This document shows positions 16,445-25,709 of a stretch of DNA of 64,000 bases, one piece after another. The notes below the pieces were generated by a model. It was not told the DNA's origin, made no database searches, and saw only the letters and a list, made by a program, of their open reading frames with translations. Position numbers and translations under genes: made by a program. Numbering within the stretch: position 1 is the stretch's first letter; the number at the start of each line of letters is the position of its first letter. The stretch is from Periweissella fabaria (GTDB lineage Bacteria; Bacillota; Bacilli; Lactobacillales; Lactobacillaceae). The DNA lies in contig NZ_CAKKNS010000002.1 of NCBI RefSeq assembly GCF_918814575.1, forward strand, positions 1 through 64,000, in the 5' to 3' direction.

Positions 16445-17428
16445 ATGGTCGGAATTATTATTGCAAGCCACGGTAAATTTGCCGAAGGTATCAAGCAATC
16501 CGGACAAATGATTTTCGGGGAACAAGAAAAGGTTCAAGTTGTTACTTTCATGCCTGATGAGGGGCCTGATGATTTAATGGCTCACTTAGATCAAGCTATC
16601 AAAACATTTGATGAAGGTGACGAAGTATTATTCTTAGTTGACTTGTGGGGGGGCTCACCTTTCAACGCAGCTAATCGGATTCAGGCGGTAAATCCTGACA
16701 AGACAGCAATTGTTACAGGACTTAACCTACCAATGCTGATTGAAGCGTATGGGGCACGTTTTTCAATGCAAACAGCTGAAGAAATTGCCCACTATCTTGT
16801 CGGTGTTGCTCGCGATGGTGTGAAGAGTATTCCAGAAACTGTCGATGCTGCGCCAACACAAACAGCAGCGGCTGCAGTCGAAGAAGCACCAAAAGTATCT
16901 GCAACTGCGCCAGCTGAACATACGGGTAAAATTGAGTTTGACGTGCTCTTGGCACGGATTGATTCTCGGTTATTACACGGTCAGGTGGCAACTGCTTGGA
17001 CTAAATCAGTCAGCCCAAATCGGATTATTGTTGTATCTGATGGTGTATCACATGATGAATTACGGAAGACGTTGATTACACAAGCTGCACCTTCAGGGGT
17101 TAAAGCGAATGTTATCCCAATCGATAAACTAATTGAAGTTTATGATGATCCACGTTTCCGTTCGGTAAAAGCCTTATTCTTATTTGAAAATCCGCAAGAT
17201 GTTAAGCGGGTGGTTGATGCCGGTGTGGTTTTTGATGAAGTTAATATTGGTTCAATGTCATTTAGTGATGGTAAAACAATGGTTACTAACACGATTGCCG
17301 TTGATCAAGCCGATGTTGATACTTACAAGAGCATGGCTGAAAAAGGGGTTAAATTCGAAATTCGAAAAGTTCCAGCAGATTCAAGTGAAGATTTGTTTGC
17401 GGTGCTTAAGAAAAAAGGTATGGCCTAA
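16445..17428 (+). CDS. manX: PTS mannose-family EIIAB component
   Basis: This cytosolic component accepts phosphate from HPr on IIA and passes it to IIB and then to the sugar. The IIA domain (about 1-125) begins [14 protein letters not shown] with the phospho-histidine in SHGKFA. An Ala/Pro/Thr-rich linker follows (about 130-160). The IIB domain (about 165-327) has [17 protein letters not shown] with the phospho-histidine in LLHGQ. The start is ATG 16445, with an aaggaagga site upstream; the in-frame ATG at 16418 has none. It is the first gene of manX-Y-Z, under a cre-covered promoter. Mannose and glucose are the usual substrates; others are possible. Confidence 0.95.
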   Translation: MVGIIIASHGKFAEGIKQSGQMIFGEQEKVQVVTFMPDEGPDDLMAHLDQAIKTFDEGDEVLFLVDLWGGSPFNAANRIQAVNPDKTAIVTGLNLPMLIEAYGARFSMQTAEEIAHYLVGVARDGVKSIPETVDAAPTQTAAAAVEEAPKVSATAPAEHTGKIEFDVLLARIDSRLLHGQVATAWTKSVSPNRIIVVSDGVSHDELRKTLITQAAPSGVKANVIPIDKLIEVYDDPRFRSVKALFLFENPQDVKRVVDAGVVFDEVNIGSMSFSDGKTMVTNTIAVDQADVDTYKSMAEKGVKFEIRKVPADSSEDLFAVLKKKGMA

Positions 17429-17488
17429 GCTAGTTTACAAGATTGAATTTATATAATTATCTTAATTATTCTATATGGAGGAATTATT

Positions 17489-18289
17489 ATGTCAGCATTT
17501 TTTGTTGTCTTGTTTGCCTTCTTAGCCGGGGTTGAAGGAATTCTGGATGAATTCCAATTTCACCAACCAATTGTTGCTGCTGCATTAATTGGTTTGGCTA
17601 ATGGACATTTAATGGAAGGGGTTGTTCTTGGTGGAACACTCCAATTGATTGCTTTAGGTTGGTTTAACGTTGGGGCCGCTGTTGCGCCTGATGCGGCTTT
17701 GGCATCTGTTATTTCAGCTTACTTAGTTACAGGACCTGCTCAAGTTGATGTGCATACTGGGATTGCCGTTGCGATTCCACTTGCCGTTGCTGGTCAAGTT
17801 TTAACAATCTTTGTTCGGACACTTACTGTTGCCTTAGCCCACACCGCCGACCGGTATGCCGAAAAGGGAAGTCTTCGCGGAGTTGAAATGGTTCACGTAC
17901 TTGCTCTTATTATTCAAGGACTTCGCATTGCTATCCCAACAATGATCGTTATGGCTGTTGGGGCTGGCCCAGTGCGTGATGCTCTTGGTGCTATTCCTAA
18001 GGTTATTACTGGTGGATTAGGTGTTGCCGGTGGTTTCATCGTGGTTGTTGGTTACGGAATGGTTATTAGTATGATGGCTACTCCACAATTATGGCCATTC
18101 TTCTTCCTTGGTTTTGCCCTTTCAGCAGTAACGCAATTAAACTTGATTGCGATGGGTATTATTGGGGTTGTTATCGCCTTACTTTACCTCCAACTCTCAC
18201 CTGAATTCAATGGTCGTGGTGGTGGTTCATCAAATGGTGGCTCATCAAATGGTGGCGACCCTATTGATGATATTTTGAATAACTACTAA
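17489..18289 (+). CDS. manY: PTS mannose-family EIIC component
   Basis: This membrane subunit forms the sugar pathway with IID. The 266-residue protein has several hydrophobic segments with the IIC features FLAGVEGILDEFQFHQPIV, GLANGHLMEGVVLGGTLQ and APDAALASVISAYLV. The C-terminus has a glycine/serine repeat (GGGSSNGGSSNGGDP), which is a common tail in lactic acid bacteria. A ggagg site precedes ATG 17489, and the gene is 14 bases from manZ. This subunit class is also a receptor for class IIa bacteriocins in related species. Confidence 0.95.
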   Translation: MSAFFVVLFAFLAGVEGILDEFQFHQPIVAAALIGLANGHLMEGVVLGGTLQLIALGWFNVGAAVAPDAALASVISAYLVTGPAQVDVHTGIAVAIPLAVAGQVLTIFVRTLTVALAHTADRYAEKGSLRGVEMVHVLALIIQGLRIAIPTMIVMAVGAGPVRDALGAIPKVITGGLGVAGGFIVVVGYGMVISMMATPQLWPFFFLGFALSAVTQLNLIAMGIIGVVIALLYLQLSPEFNGRGGGSSNGGSSNGGDPIDDILNNY

Positions 18290-18303
18290 GGGGGAATGAA
18301 ATC

Positions 18304-19242
18304 ATGGCTGATAACGAAAAAAAATTAACAAAACGCGATTTAATCACCGTTTGGTGGCGTAGTTTCTTCCTTCAAGGTTCATGGAACTATGAACGGATGC
18401 AAAACCTCGGTTGGGCATATGCAATGATTCCAGCGATTCGTCGCTTATACAAGACTAAAGAAGAACGAATTGATGCTTTGAAGCGTCACTTGGAATTCTT
18501 TAATACTCACCCATACTTGGCATCACCAATCTTAGGGGTTGAACTTGCCTTGGAAGAACAACGTGCTAACGGAGCTGACATTAATGACGAAACCATTAAT
18601 GGGGTTAAAGTTGGGATGATGGGACCACTTGCCGGTGTTGGGGATCCCGTTTTCTGGGCAACCATTCGACCAGTTCTTGGAGCTTTCTGTGCTTCACTTG
18701 CTTTAGCCCAAAACGTTCTTGCACCAATTATCTTCTTCGTTGTTTGGAATGCTATTCGGATGGGTTTCCTCTGGTACACTCAATCATTTGGTTACAAACA
18801 AGGGGTTAACATCACGCAAGATTTATCTGGTGGAATGTTACCAAAGATTACTCAAGGGGCTTCAATTCTTGGGATGTTCGTCTTAGGGGTATTGGTTCCT
18901 CGTTGGACAACAATGAACTTTGTTCTTGAAGTTTCAAAAGTTAAAAACCAAGCCGCAAACGTGGTTGATTTGAACAAATTAACTGATGCTGCAAACAACG
19001 GTAAGTTGCATGTTGATCAAGTACGTAATGTTATCGATCAAGTGGTTGCTGGTAAAACAGTAGACACATTTAAAGTCACTACATTACAAGATACTTTAAA
19101 CTCACTTCTACCAGGTCTTGCACCACTCCTTCTCTTACTAATCGTTCTATGGTTACTTAAGCGTAAGGTGAACCCAATCTGGATTATCTTCGGTTTATTC
19201 ATCGTTGGTATTCTTGGATACTGGGCTGGTATCTTAGGTTAA
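18304..19242 (+). CDS. manZ: PTS mannose-family EIID component
   Basis: This is the second membrane subunit of the mannose permease. The 312-residue protein begins with a basic cytosolic segment and has the IID features QGSWNYERMQNLGWAYAMIP, VGMMGPLAGVGDPVFWAT and FGYKQGVNITQDL. The extracytoplasmic insert (about 200-262, rich in N, V, K and D) is the variable gamma-type region of the family. The protein ends in hydrophobic segments. A ggggg-type site precedes ATG 18304. A terminator directly after the stop ends the PTS transcript. Confidence 0.95.
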   Translation: MADNEKKLTKRDLITVWWRSFFLQGSWNYERMQNLGWAYAMIPAIRRLYKTKEERIDALKRHLEFFNTHPYLASPILGVELALEEQRANGADINDETINGVKVGMMGPLAGVGDPVFWATIRPVLGAFCASLALAQNVLAPIIFFVVWNAIRMGFLWYTQSFGYKQGVNITQDLSGGMLPKITQGASILGMFVLGVLVPRWTTMNFVLEVSKVKNQAANVVDLNKLTDAANNGKLHVDQVRNVIDQVVAGKTVDTFKVTTLQDTLNSLLPGLAPLLLLLIVLWLLKRKVNPIWIIFGLFIVGILGYWAGILG

Positions 19243-19243
19243 T

Positions 19244-19272
19244 AAAAAAAACCGGGCAACCGGTTTTTTTTA
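19244..19272 (+). terminator. Terminator of the mannose PTS operon
   Basis: The stem aaaaaaccgg/ccggtttttt has the short loop gcaa and is followed by more T residues, directly after the manZ stop. Confidence 0.88.
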
Positions 19273-19291
19273 TGCGCTACATTCTTAAAAA

Positions 19292-19300
19292 TGCTAAAAT
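19292..19300 (+). promoter_or_regulatory. Extended -10 promoter of the DUF956 gene
   Basis: TGC-TAAAAT (TAAAAT at 19295-19300) lies about 32 bases before the next start. The same TGCTAAAAT core occurs before ftsA and rnjB. Confidence 0.5.
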
Positions 19301-19331
19301 GATAATAAATTAATAGATTGGGGATAGCGAT

Positions 19332-19688
19332 ATGGAAGCATTAAATCGGCAAGTTGATTTAGAGGTAAAAGCTAATTCAATGTATACTTCAATGATTCCT
19401 AAGCCAGGTGTCTTATTCATTGGTGATCGAGGACTTGAATTTCGTGGTGAAGGTCAAGGGTATATTCAAATCCCCTATAAAGAAATTGTTAGTGTTAGAG
19501 CACAACTTTTCTTTGGTCGTCGGTATGTACGGGGCTTTTTTGTAGATACCAAATCAGGTTCATTTAACTTTGTTGTTAGTAAAGGTCGTCTTGCTTTACA
19601 AGCGATGGGACAACATTTACCACATAATATATTTACACGTAATGTTAGCTCATTTGAAAGTATGTTTAAAAGGATAACCAAAAGGTAA
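19332..19688 (+). CDS. manO: DUF956 family protein (ManO-like)
   Basis: The 118-residue cytosolic protein belongs to DUF956, found next to mannose-type PTS operons in lactic acid bacteria and called ManO there. Visible family features are TSMIPKPGVLFIGDRGLEF, IPYKEIVSVRAQLFFGRRYVRGFFV and FNFVVSKGRLAL, which suggest a PH-like beta fold. Here it is split from manZ by a terminator, has its own likely promoter, and is followed 6 bases later by the M24 peptidase gene, so it is probably cotranscribed with that gene. Its function is not known; a regulatory role is only inferred from context. Confidence 0.82.
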   Translation: MEALNRQVDLEVKANSMYTSMIPKPGVLFIGDRGLEFRGEGQGYIQIPYKEIVSVRAQLFFGRRYVRGFFVDTKSGSFNFVVSKGRLALQAMGQHLPHNIFTRNVSSFESMFKRITKR

Positions 19689-19694
19689 AAGTAT

Positions 19695-20771
19695 ATGTAT
19701 CAAAAAAGAGTTACAAAGTTACAAAAATTACTCCAAATGAGTGAATTAGACGGTATTATCATTGCTAATGGGGCAAACATGCGTTACTTAAGTGGCTTTC
19801 TTGGTGGCGATGGTGATGGGGTGGTGGTTGTTACATTGGCCGGATTAACAGTTGTCACGGATGCACGTTATGAAGAAGAATTGACCCACTTGATGGATGC
19901 AGACGCAGCATTAGTTATTACGCGTAACTATTATCAAGCAGCTGCAGATATTATTGAAAAGCAAGCCCTCCAGCGGGTGGGATTTGAGGATGATTTAGCA
20001 TTTAAAATTTTTGATTTATTAGATGAATTAATTGTTGCTGAAGAATTCTTGCCAGTCCCAGGCATTGTTGAAGCGATGCGCGAAATTAAAGATACCGCTG
20101 AATTACAAGCTATTCAAAAAGCATGTGACGTTTCGATGGCAGCTTTCAATGCGGTTTTACCTAAAATTAAACCTGGAATGACTGAATTGGAAATTAGCAA
20201 TGAACTTGATTATGAGGCGCGCAAGCGTGGGGCACAAAAAGCATCCTTTGATACGATTGTTGCTAGTGGTTGGCGAGGAGCGTTACCGCATGGTTTAGCT
20301 TCAGACAAGCCAATTGCTAATGGAGAATTAGTGACCGTTGATTTTGGCTATTATGTAGATGGATACACTTCTGATATTACACGGACATTTGCCGTGGGTG
20401 ATATTGCACCAGAACTTGAAAAAATTTATGAGATTGTCCAAGTGGCTCAAAAATTAGTTGTCGAGGCTGTTTTTAATGGTGTACCAAGTAGTGAGCTCGA
20501 TCGAGTTGGCCGTGACTATATTACTAGTACAGGTTACGGCAAAGAGTTTAATCATGGTATGGGACACGGGATTGGCTTAGCAATTCATGAAGGACCTAAC
20601 ATTGGGAGAACATTAACTGATGAAATGGTTACTAATAATTTGTTGACAATCGAACCAGGAATTTATTTGCCTAACGTTGGTGGTGTGCGGATTGAAGATG
20701 ATATTGTTGTTACTGAAACGGGCTATCTTAATTTAACGGCGGGATTAACAACGGATTTAATTCATATTTAG
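19695..20771 (+). CDS. Xaa-Pro peptidase, M24 family
   Basis: The 358-residue protein is a two-metal peptidase that cleaves the bond before proline, in dipeptides (prolidase) or longer peptides (aminopeptidase P). An N-terminal creatinase-like domain (about 1-125, with IIIANGANMRYLSGF) precedes the pita-bread catalytic domain. The metal ligands are visible: Asp in VTVDFGYYVDGYTSDITR, His in GMGHGIGLAIHEGP, Glu in TIEPGIYLP and Glu in GVRIEDDIVV. Size and sequence match YqhT/PepQ-like enzymes. The start is ATG 19695. A terminator follows at 20817. Confidence 0.92.
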   Translation: MYQKRVTKLQKLLQMSELDGIIIANGANMRYLSGFLGGDGDGVVVVTLAGLTVVTDARYEEELTHLMDADAALVITRNYYQAAADIIEKQALQRVGFEDDLAFKIFDLLDELIVAEEFLPVPGIVEAMREIKDTAELQAIQKACDVSMAAFNAVLPKIKPGMTELEISNELDYEARKRGAQKASFDTIVASGWRGALPHGLASDKPIANGELVTVDFGYYVDGYTSDITRTFAVGDIAPELEKIYEIVQVAQKLVVEAVFNGVPSSELDRVGRDYITSTGYGKEFNHGMGHGIGLAIHEGPNIGRTLTDEMVTNNLLTIEPGIYLPNVGGVRIEDDIVVTETGYLNLTAGLTTDLIHI

Positions 20772-20816
20772 TACGATAAATTTATCAAATAGGCTTACTT
20801 TAAATTAAGTAATTAG

Positions 20817-20846
20817 AAAAATCGTGGACAATTGTCCACGATTTTT
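20817..20846 (+). terminator. Terminator after the M24 peptidase gene
   Basis: A perfect palindromic stem aaaaatcgtggaca/tgtccacgattttt with almost no loop, followed by g and further T residues. Confidence 0.88.
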
Positions 20847-20952
20847 GTGTTTTAATCAAAAAAATATAGTATATGACAATCTTTTATGAGATAAAGGACA
20901 TATTAGCTAATATTTAAGATTTAGAACAGTACATTTTAGGAATATTTTACGT

Positions 20953-20958
20953 TATAAT
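20953..20958 (+). promoter_or_regulatory. -10 box of the rel promoter
   Basis: TATAAT at 20953-20958, 84 bases before the rel start. No convincing -35 is seen. The leader holds a short SD-less frame ending in the rel ribosome site. Confidence 0.4.
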
Positions 20959-21042
20959 ATACATTAATTTAAACATGCAAGGTAATTGTCTGCTATTGAT
21001 ACCGAATCGGACATTTATCTTACCGAAAGTAAGGTGAAAGTA

Positions 21043-23274
21043 ATGCCAAAACAAAAAAATTGGACAGCTGATGAAGTTCATCAGGCAGTGACAACGTACA
21101 TGAATCCCGAGCATGTTGCGTTTGTTGATAAAGCATATGAATATGCCGCTTCTTTGCATAAGGATCAAGTTCGTAAATCAGGTGAACCATATATTATTCA
21201 CCCAATTCAAGTAGCTGGTATTTTAGCCCAATTACATATGGATCCGGAAACAATTGTAGCCGGTTATTTACATGATGTTGTTGAGGACACCGACGCTACG
21301 ATTACCGATTTACAACAAAAATTTGGCGATAATGTGGCGTTAATTGTCAATGGTGTTACTAAGCTTGGTAAAATCGAATACAAGAGTAGTCAAGAACAAT
21401 TAGCCGAAAATCACCGTAAATTATTACTCGCTATGTCAAAAGATATTCGAGTAATTATTGTTAAATTGGCGGACCGGTTACATAATATGCGGACGATACA
21501 ACATTTACGCCCAGAAAAGCAACGGCGTATTTCAGCTGAAACTTTGGAAATCTATGCCCCATTAGCTGATCGATTAGGAATTAGTACAATTAAATGGGAG
21601 TTGGAAGATACTTCATTGCGATATCTAAACCCTGAGCAATATCACCGTATTGCGCATTTGATGGATAGTCGTCGTGATGAGCGGTTGGAATATATTCGTG
21701 ATGCCATTGACTACATTACGAATGCAACTGATGAATTAGGCTACCATAATGTAAAAATTTATGGTCGGCCAAAGCACATTTATTCGGTCTATCGTAAAAT
21801 GGTCGATAAGAAAAAGCAATTTGATGAAATTTATGACTTATTGGCAATTCGGATTGAAGTTAATACAATTCCGGAAACGTATGCTGTTTTAGGAATAATT
21901 CATTCTAAATGGACACCAATTCCAGGACGGTTTAAAGACTACATTGCCTTACCTAAAGCGAATGGGTATCAAAGTTTACACACAACGGTTATCGGTCCTG
22001 AAGGAAAACGTCTGGAAATTCAAATTAGGACGCATGAAATGCACCGCATTGCTGAATATGGGGTTGCTGCGCACTGGGCTTATAAAGAAGGTAACTTCGA
22101 AGGAGCCAATGTTCAAAGTAATGACCAACAAAAATTAAATATGATTCAAGGTATTTTGGAACTGCAAAAGGAATCTAAAGATGCGGATGATTTTATGGAT
22201 TCCGTTAAAGGAGATTTATTTACAGACCGGGTATTTGCCTTTACCCCTAAAGGGGATGTATATGAATTGCCTAAAGGTGCCGGACCGTTAGATATGGCTT
22301 ATACAATTCATACTGAAATTGGTCATAAAACGACTGGGGCCCGCGTAAATGGTAAGATGGTGCCACTTAACTACGAACTTAAAACGGGTGATATTGTTGA
22401 AATTATTACAAGTAACACTGGCCGCCCAAGTCGTGACTGGTTTAATATTGTTTCAACTCGGCGAGCTCGAAATAAAATTCGCCAGTACTTCCGGAAGCAA
22501 AATCGGGAAGAAAACATTGAAGCTGGTAAAACATTAATTATTGATTTTTTACAAAGTGAAGGCTTTGATCCCGAAGAAATTTTGACGGAAGAAAATGAAG
22601 AACGAACAATCAGTAAATTACATGTCATGAGTATTCCAGACATGTTTGCTTCGTTAGGTTTTGGTGATTTATCACCTCAAGGGGTCGCTAATAAATTAAC
22701 GGAAACTAAGCGTGCTGAATTAGAAGCAGATCGAATTAAGCAACAACAACGTGAATTGTTAGAAGAACATAAGCAAATGGACGTTGCGTCTAAATTTGCC
22801 CAAAAACGGAGTAATTCTTCATCCGAAGGGGTCATGATTCAAGGCGTCGATGGTTTATTGGTTCGTTTAAGTCATTGTTGTACACCAATTCCAGGTGATG
22901 AAATTGTTGGGTACATTACAAAAGGTCGCGGGGTTTCAGTTCACCGCGCTGATTGTCCAAATGTGCGTGATGCCGAAAATAATGGGCAACGTCTAATTGA
23001 AGTTTCTTGGGAAAATCCGGAAGGTGAACGGCCAAATTATGATGCTGACTTAACAATTAGTGGTAACAATCGCAATGGCTTATTAAATGATGTTATTAAA
23101 ATATCAAATAATAATACTAAGTATTTAACATCAGTTAATGGGCGGGTTGACCATAATGGCTTAGCACTAATTTCATTGTCTGTTGGTGTCCGTAATAAAA
23201 ATCATTTAGATCAATTAATGAATGGATTAAATAACATTCCAGATGTTTACGATGTAAAACGTGCACTCCATTAG
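21043..23274 (+). CDS. rel: Bifunctional (p)ppGpp synthetase/hydrolase
   Basis: Rel makes and degrades the stringent-response alarmone (p)ppGpp in response to uncharged tRNA on ribosomes. The 743-residue protein has the N-terminal HD hydrolase domain with HDVVEDTDATITDL (about residues 73-86), and the synthetase domain with YIALPKANGYQSLHTTVIG (about 300-320). A TGS domain (VFAFTPKGDVYELPKGAG, about 390-410), a helical region and a C-terminal ACT domain follow. An intact HD site and long-form architecture support a bifunctional enzyme. ATG 21043 is chosen because the aaggtgaaag site is directly upstream; in-frame TTG 20986 is poorer. dtd follows behind a terminator-like hairpin, the usual rel-dtd order. 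Confidence 0.95.
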   Translation: MPKQKNWTADEVHQAVTTYMNPEHVAFVDKAYEYAASLHKDQVRKSGEPYIIHPIQVAGILAQLHMDPETIVAGYLHDVVEDTDATITDLQQKFGDNVALIVNGVTKLGKIEYKSSQEQLAENHRKLLLAMSKDIRVIIVKLADRLHNMRTIQHLRPEKQRRISAETLEIYAPLADRLGISTIKWELEDTSLRYLNPEQYHRIAHLMDSRRDERLEYIRDAIDYITNATDELGYHNVKIYGRPKHIYSVYRKMVDKKKQFDEIYDLLAIRIEVNTIPETYAVLGIIHSKWTPIPGRFKDYIALPKANGYQSLHTTVIGPEGKRLEIQIRTHEMHRIAEYGVAAHWAYKEGNFEGANVQSNDQQKLNMIQGILELQKESKDADDFMDSVKGDLFTDRVFAFTPKGDVYELPKGAGPLDMAYTIHTEIGHKTTGARVNGKMVPLNYELKTGDIVEIITSNTGRPSRDWFNIVSTRRARNKIRQYFRKQNREENIEAGKTLIIDFLQSEGFDPEEILTEENEERTISKLHVMSIPDMFASLGFGDLSPQGVANKLTETKRAELEADRIKQQQRELLEEHKQMDVASKFAQKRSNSSSEGVMIQGVDGLLVRLSHCCTPIPGDEIVGYITKGRGVSVHRADCPNVRDAENNGQRLIEVSWENPEGERPNYDADLTISGNNRNGLLNDVIKISNNNTKYLTSVNGRVDHNGLALISLSVGVRNKNHLDQLMNGLNNIPDVYDVKRALH

Positions 23275-23327
23275 ACACGTCATATAGGTAAATGCTATTT
23301 TTTAAGTTTAAATAATAATCAAAACTA

Positions 23328-23371
23328 GAGGATGGGATGCAAACTGCGGTTTATTCCATCCTCATTTTTTT
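23328..23371 (+). terminator. Terminator between rel and dtd
   Basis: The stem gaggatgggat/attccatcctc, with one G:T pair, is followed by seven T residues. The dtd ribosome site begins immediately after the T run, so dtd expression must come from read-through or from a promoter inside the hairpin region. Confidence 0.82.
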
Positions 23372-23381
23372 AGGAGAAATA

Positions 23382-23828
23382 ATGCGCATAATAGTTCAAC
23401 GTGTTACTCAAGCACAAGTTACCATTGAAAATAAGCTCCAAGGGGCCATTAAAAACGGAGTAGTATTGTTAGTGGCAATTAAAGATAGCGATACCCAAAA
23501 AGAGCTAGATTATCTCTGCCGTAAAATTTTGAATTTACGAATTTTTGAAGACGCAGATGGTAAAATGAATCAATCATTGTTAGATATTAAAGGTGAAATC
23601 TTATCTGTTTCACAGTTTACGTTGTACGCTAAAACACGTAAAGGTAACCGACCAAGCTTCACTGATGCAGGCGCACCCGCATTTGCTAATGAAATGTACC
23701 AAAAATTAAATGATCAACTTGCTATTAGTGGTTTAAAAGTCGCAACTGGTGTTTTTGGTGCGGACATGCAAGTCGCATTAACTAATGACGGACCAGTCAC
23801 CATTATTTTAGATACAGAAATGGATTAA
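23382..23828 (+). CDS. dtd: D-aminoacyl-tRNA deacylase
   Basis: The enzyme hydrolyses D-amino acids, and glycine mischarged on tRNA-Ala, from tRNA, protecting translation. The 148-residue protein begins [13 protein letters not shown] and has the two family signatures. One is [19 protein letters not shown] (SQF site, about 77-95); the other is the cross-subunit Gly-cisPro-type motif [11 protein letters not shown] at the C-terminus. ATG 23382 has a taggaga site 5 bases upstream. Upstream in-frame codons from 23337 lie within the preceding terminator and are unlikely to be translated. Confidence 0.95.
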   Translation: MRIIVQRVTQAQVTIENKLQGAIKNGVVLLVAIKDSDTQKELDYLCRKILNLRIFEDADGKMNQSLLDIKGEILSVSQFTLYAKTRKGNRPSFTDAGAPAFANEMYQKLNDQLAISGLKVATGVFGADMQVALTNDGPVTIILDTEMD

Positions 23829-23851
23829 TTAACAAAGAGGGGGGATTCAAA

Positions 23852-25654
23852 GTGGCATCAGAGCACATTGAAAATAAATTAGCCCTATTACCTAATGAAC
23901 CGGGTTCTTATCAGATGAAAGATAAGAACGGTAAAATTATATATGTCGGTAAGGCCAAGAACTTACGTAATCGGGTCCGGTCGTATTTTAAACTTGAACA
24001 TAGCGGTAAGACAGCTGAATTAGTTAAGAATATCGCTGATTTTGAATTTATTGTAACAAATTCTGATAAAGAAGCATTTCTACTAGAAATAACGTTAATT
24101 CAAAAGTGGCAACCGTACTATAATATTCGGTTAAAGCGTGGAACTGGTTATCCGTATATTAAGATTTCAAACGAGCGTGATCCGCAGTTGATTTTAGTTA
24201 GTGAAGTAAAAAAGGATGGAGCTTTTTATTTTGGACCGTATCCAAATGTCTATGCGGCTCAAGAAACATTGCACTTTCTACAAAAAGTGTATCCATTACG
24301 GCGGTGTAATGGATTTCAAGGGCGTCCTTGTTTGTATTACCATATGGGCCAATGTTTAGGTGCCTGTTTTCGAGAAGTTCCAACCAGTGAATACACGGTA
24401 GAAATTAAAAAAATTAAAGCATTTTTAAATGGAAATACGAGTGCGGTTAAGAAAAAATTAACGGCTAAAATGGAAACGGCCGCTGAAAATTTAGCCTTTG
24501 AACAAGCCGCTGATATCCGTGACCAAATTCAATTTATTGATGCCACTGTTGAAAAGCAAAAGATTATTTCACAAGATGCTACGCCACGCGATATTTTTAA
24601 TTATTATGTCAAAGATGGTTGGCTTTCAGTTCAAATTTTCTTTATCCGCCAGGCACGCTTAATTAAACGTGAAAAGCGTATTTTTGCCGTTGTTGATGAT
24701 CCAGCTGAAGAGATGGTAAGTTTTATCCTACAATTTTATAATCGTAAAAACATCAAATTACCAAATGAAATCTTGGTGCCAAGTATGCTTGATCGAGAAG
24801 TGTTAGCCCAAATTTTGCAAGTTAATGTTAAAACCCCGCAGCGTGGTACTAAAAAGGACCTGCTGGATTTAGCAGCCAAAAATGCCCAAATTGCTTTGGA
24901 CGAAAAACTTAGGTTAATGTTGTTAAATGATCAAAAGACAACGGGGGCGATGCAAGAATTAGCGACGGTACTTGATATTCCAGTAGGTCATCGGATTGAA
25001 GCTTTTGATCATTCACATACACAAGGGGTTGATATTGTATCAGCGATGGTCGTTTTTGAAGATGGTATGCCAGCCAAGAAGTTATATCGGAAGTTTAAAC
25101 TCAAGTCGATTGATCATGCTGATGAAGCCGCAGCTACGCGTGAGGTAATCCGCCGTCGATATACGAGATTATTGAAAGAAAAAGCTCAATTACCGGATTT
25201 AATTTTAGTTGATGGTGGTGAAATTCAACTTGATGCCGCTAAAGATGTTCTTGAAAATGAACTTGATTTAGCAATTCCAGTGGCGGCAATGGTCAAAAAT
25301 GATCATCACAAAACGGCTGATTTAATTAAAGCATCTGGGGATGAGCATTTGAATCTTGACCCACATTCGCAAGCTTTTATGTTGATACAACGGATTCAAG
25401 ATGAAGTCCACCGCTTTGCAATTACTTTTCACCGCCAATTACATGGAAAAAACACCTTGGCATCGCGACTTGATGAGATTCAAGGAGTGGGACCAAAAAC
25501 TCGCCAAAAACTATTGAGTCACTTTGGCTCCTTGAAAAAAATTAATCAAGCTTCACTTGAAGAAATTGAAGCACTGGGAATTAATAATAAAATAGCCAAT
25601 TTAATTAAAGTTTCTATCGCAGCCACATTACGAGCTAATGAATTAAAAAAGTAA
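23852..25654 (+). CDS. uvrC: UvrABC system protein C
   Basis: UvrC makes both incisions in nucleotide excision repair. The 600-residue protein has the GIY-YIG domain (PNEPGSYQMKDKNGKIIYVGKAKNLRNR, about 14-41) and a cysteine cluster in CNGFQGRPCLYYHMGQCLGAC. A UvrB-interacting UVR motif follows (about 200-235). The RNase H-like nuclease domain has FDHSHTQGVDIVSAM and the C-terminal DEVHRFAITFHRQLH. Two HhH elements (LDEIQGVGPKTRQKLL and the adjacent repeat) close it. Start is GTG 23852 with a gaggggggga site. It lies 23 bases after dtd. Uncommonly, the usual GIY sequence reads GSY. Confidence 0.96.
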   Translation: MASEHIENKLALLPNEPGSYQMKDKNGKIIYVGKAKNLRNRVRSYFKLEHSGKTAELVKNIADFEFIVTNSDKEAFLLEITLIQKWQPYYNIRLKRGTGYPYIKISNERDPQLILVSEVKKDGAFYFGPYPNVYAAQETLHFLQKVYPLRRCNGFQGRPCLYYHMGQCLGACFREVPTSEYTVEIKKIKAFLNGNTSAVKKKLTAKMETAAENLAFEQAADIRDQIQFIDATVEKQKIISQDATPRDIFNYYVKDGWLSVQIFFIRQARLIKREKRIFAVVDDPAEEMVSFILQFYNRKNIKLPNEILVPSMLDREVLAQILQVNVKTPQRGTKKDLLDLAAKNAQIALDEKLRLMLLNDQKTTGAMQELATVLDIPVGHRIEAFDHSHTQGVDIVSAMVVFEDGMPAKKLYRKFKLKSIDHADEAAATREVIRRRYTRLLKEKAQLPDLILVDGGEIQLDAAKDVLENELDLAIPVAAMVKNDHHKTADLIKASGDEHLNLDPHSQAFMLIQRIQDEVHRFAITFHRQLHGKNTLASRLDEIQGVGPKTRQKLLSHFGSLKKINQASLEEIEALGINNKIANLIKVSIAATLRANELKK

Positions 25655-25709
25655 GTGGTATGATATTATTATGATAGATAATTAAAAGATGAATGTATAG
25701 GAATTTAAA

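Noticed and set aside
20975-21037. 20-codon ATG frame in the rel leader that ends within the rel ribosome site
   Set aside because: There is no Shine-Dalgarno sequence before its ATG and the encoded peptide has no bias or regulatory codons; likely chance in an AT-rich leader.
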